Assembly: GCA_015698045.1 (NCBI GenBank)
Contig: BLAL01000030.1
Span: 744,001 to 808,000, forward strand
DNA: 64,000 nucleotides
Reading direction: 5' to 3'
Source: Rhizophagus clarus
Lineage: Eukaryota; Glomeromycota; Glomeromycetes; Glomerales; Glomeraceae
Positions 61,420-64,000 of this stretch are shown one piece after another. A program made the position numbers and the translations under genes. How positions within the stretch are numbered: the stretch's first letter is position 1; the number at the start of each line of letters is the position of its first letter. The notes below the pieces were generated by a model that was not told where the DNA came from, made no database searches, and worked only from the letters and a program-made list of their open reading frames with translations.

Positions 61420-61579
61420 GCTTCCTCTTCCTTTTAAACCATACTTTAACTCTAGGTTGCAGTCTGAAATTTACAAAAAAAAAAGTTAAAGAATGTTAGT
61501 AAATGTTCTTATATATTAAAAATAAAAATTCTGCTCCTGTTCTCTTTAAAAACCTTACCAGGACCTCATACAATATATA
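61420..61579 (-). repeat. Hairpin-branch-point repeat unit, copies 1 (rest) and 2
   Basis: Resumes the unit interrupted by hAT-2 and gives a second copy. On the minus strand it reads AAGAACATTTACTAACATTC, a T-rich tract, TTTGTAAATTTCAG, then a short block and GTTTAAAAGG. Order: branch-point word, pyrimidines, AG. Confidence 0.65.
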
Positions 61580-62508
61580 CAGTGGGCATCAAAACAAACA
61601 CACCAAAATTTTTTAAATTTGTTAATTGTTCTTATTAAATCAGTTTAAATCCAATTAAAATAAAATTTAAAATATAAATAATATATGATATAAACTATTA
61701 AAAAACAGAAAATTCAATATAAATTCATTAATTAGTTTTTTAATTATTTAACATTAAACCAAAAAAACTTGGTGCTTTTGTTTTGCTACTTTTTAAAATT
61801 TTTAAAAAATCAAAATTTTTACAAAATTGTATTATGATTTTATAATAAAAAAATGTAAAATTAATTATTAAATAGCTTAAATTATTGATTAAAATTAAAA
61901 AAAATCAATACTTTTTAATAATAAATTAATTTATTTATTTAATAAATATAGTTAAAAATTATTATAAAACATATAAGATTTACAATTTTTTAGTATAAGG
62001 TTTTTTTTGAATAAAATTAGATCAAAGATTTTTATAATAAAATAATACTAAATTTTGGATTCTCCTAGTTAAGGGGAATATGCGAAAAAAAACTGCATTT
62101 ACAACGGACCTCTAGTTAGTAAGAAATCATTAGTTAAAAAATGGTAATGATTTTCATTTTACATATAGAATTTAAAGTATTGATTTTTTTTAATTTTAAT
62201 CAATAATTTAAGCTATTTAATAATTAATTTTACATTTTTTTATTATAAAATCATAATACAATTTTGTAAAAATTTTGATTTTTTAAAAATTTTAAAAAGT
62301 AGCAAAACAAAAGCACCAAGTTTTTTTGGTTTAATGTTAAATAATTAAAAAACTAATTAATGAATTTATATTGAATTTTCTGTTTTTTAATAGTTTATAT
62401 CATATATTATTTATATTTTAAATTTTATTTTAATTGGATTTAAACTGATTTAATAAGAATAATTAACAACTTTAAAAAATTTTGGTGTGTTTGTTTTGAT
62501 GCCCACTG
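61580..62508. mobile_element. Foldback (long inverted repeat) MITE, Tc1-like ends
   Basis: Starts CAGTGGGCATCAAAACAAAC and ends with its reverse complement, flanked by TA (61578-61579 and 62509-62510). The two arms, about 61580-61920 and 62165-62508, are near-perfect reverse complements of each other over roughly 340 bp, with a ~245-bp AT-rich centre. No coding capacity. CAGTGGG ends and a TA target fit the Tc1/mariner superfamily. Confidence 0.93.
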
Positions 62509-62514
62509 TATATA

Positions 62515-63650
62515 GGTCACATTAGAATCCAAATTTTTTACTATAATTAATAAGCAAATTATTTTAAACTCTGCTAAGCAAAATTTTATTATAACATCAA
62601 AAATTTTATATTGCTAAGCAACTGACATATATAAAAACTTTTATAAATAACTTATAAATTTATATTTATAGTACAATTTATTATAAAAATTAAAATACAA
62701 ATAAATTTTAATGTGATAAATAACTTAATTTAAATACCCAAAATATTAAAAATTTAAAAATTAATACTGTTATAGGGATACTAACCTTTCAATAAATATT
62801 ATACCTAGAGTTATAAAAAATAAAGCACAATTATTTTCAACCATTCTAAACAACTTACTTAAGCACAAGAAGTTGATTTCATTTAACCAAAAATAGTAAA
62901 ATTACACTTTAAAATTAAAAATCAAATAAATGATAAATAATTAAAAGTACAAAACTTGGTCGCATTTTATGAATATTAATCCAATCATCCTAAAATTTTT
63001 ATTGTAAGTAGATTTGATCCCGCTGAATAACTTTACATAAGCAGAAAAAGGTGATTTCATCTGATCAAAGTGGTGAAATCACCTCCAAAGTTGCAAAATA
63101 GATTTTTGCAAAAAATTAATAATACAAAAATAGCTAATACTCCATGAATATTATGCCAATCGTCATAAAAATTAATATGCAAGTAGATTCAATCCCGCTA
63201 AACAACTTTACTTAAGCGAAAAAAAGTAATTTCATTTGACTAAAGTAATGTAATTACGTTCTAAGTTAAAAGAGAAAAAAAAAATTTTGGAATTAAAAAT
63301 ACAAATTTCTTCATAAATATTATACCTAGCCTTAAGAAAATTAACATCTGAGTACTTTTGACATTGTTAAATAGCTTTACTTAAATATAAAAAGTGATTT
63401 TATTTAACTAAAATTTATTTTACATATAGTTAAATTTAGTAAACAAAAAACAAGAATAAGAGAATATTATTATAAAAAATGTATTTTTTTATAAATATAA
63501 TATTTAATTTTATGAAAATTAAAGTGTATAAAATCAATAATATATTGAAAAAAGAAAATATCTTTTTAAAAAATTTTTAAAAGTACGAGTGAAATTAAAA
63601 TTTTTTCTTTTTTTTTTTTTTTAAATTAAAATTTTTTCTTATATATTTGA
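62515..63650 (+). repeat. ~170-bp tandem array
   Basis: At least four units. TGATTTCATTTGACTAAAGT-like cores lie near 62877, 63047, 63226 and 63391, each preceded by AACTTTACTTAAGC or a variant. It is the inverted counterpart of units at 52.8-53.0 and 55.5-55.67 kb. Confidence 0.75.
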
Positions 63651-64000
63651 TATACAGTATAAAAATCACCCCTTGCTACGCAAAATCTATATATAACTTT
63701 AACAATTTTAACTCTCTATTACGCATCTATAATTACGACTTTTTTATTTTTTGCTTTCTAATAAGCAAAATTTTACATAACTTAAAAAAAAATTTTATAT
63801 GATAAATAAGCAAATTTTTTTGTTACCTATATATATATTGTTCGAGGTTCTATCTTACCTACTCGTCTTTAAATTCAAGTTTTAGTTCAAATTTACAAAA
63901 GAAAAGTTAAAGAATGTCAGCAAATGTTCTTATATATAAAAAATTAATATCACGCTCCCTCTTCCCTTTAAGAACCATACCTGCCATTTTTTAGTTCCAA
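63651..64000 (-). repeat. AT-rich end with repeat unit copy 3
   Basis: 63880-64000 repeats the hairpin unit (AAGAATGTCAGCAAATGTTC, then CACGCTCCCTCTTCCCTTTA). The window ends inside it. Nothing else identifiable. Confidence 0.6.

Overview
The window is nuclear DNA of an extremely AT-rich, intron-dense, transposon-rich fungus. I infer an arbuscular mycorrhizal fungus (Glomeromycotina, Rhizophagus-like). The grounds are a BTB-BACK-TLDc gene of the type massively expanded in that group, short GT-AG introns, housekeeping genes with fungal-type architecture, and a dense mix of hAT, CACTA, Mutator, Tigger and LINE elements. No species assignment can be made by eye.

Layout. 1-3.7 kb: intergenic DNA and a two-exon BTB-TLDc gene. 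3.76-18.76 kb: a 3.5-kb hAT transposon with an intact 8-bp target duplication, split by an 11.45-kb CACTA/EnSpm transposon whose ends begin CACTG and are flanked by a 3-bp duplication (GAC). The CACTA carries a Tnp2-type transposase, a divergent four-exon gene sharing a promoter full of a 14-bp direct repeat, a Myb/SANT-like gene, and a captured fragment of ribosomal protein L10. 19.1-35.7 kb: almost gene-free repeat DNA with concentric elements, purine/pyrimidine arms, minisatellites, a LINE RNase H relic and arrays of tandem units that each carry splice-like signals.

36.0-47.5 kb is a compact host gene island: a NUDT14-like ADP-sugar diphosphatase, 26S proteasome ATPase RPT5 divergent from the exosome cofactor C1D/LRP1, mitochondrial succinate dehydrogenase subunit SDHC, a RhoGAP protein, and a secretory glutaminyl-peptide cyclotransferase. 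These genes have ordinary, mutually unrelated housekeeping roles. All read cleanly across inferred introns.

47.98-64 kb is again transposon territory. It holds a decayed FAR1/MULE element with telomere-like repeats in an intron, a decayed small hAT, a Tigger/pogo element, a second hAT with an 8-bp duplication, a 929-bp foldback element and several tandem arrays.

The two most unusual signals are (1) tandem arrays in which each unit has a TACTAAC-like branch-point word inside a hairpin, a T-rich tract, an AG, a 30-50-nt exon-like block and a GTAAG-like donor, with the hairpin word recurring in unrelated repeats; and (2) the CACTA element's bidirectional promoter with five copies of GATCAG(A/G)TTCGCGT and its unrecognised divergent gene.
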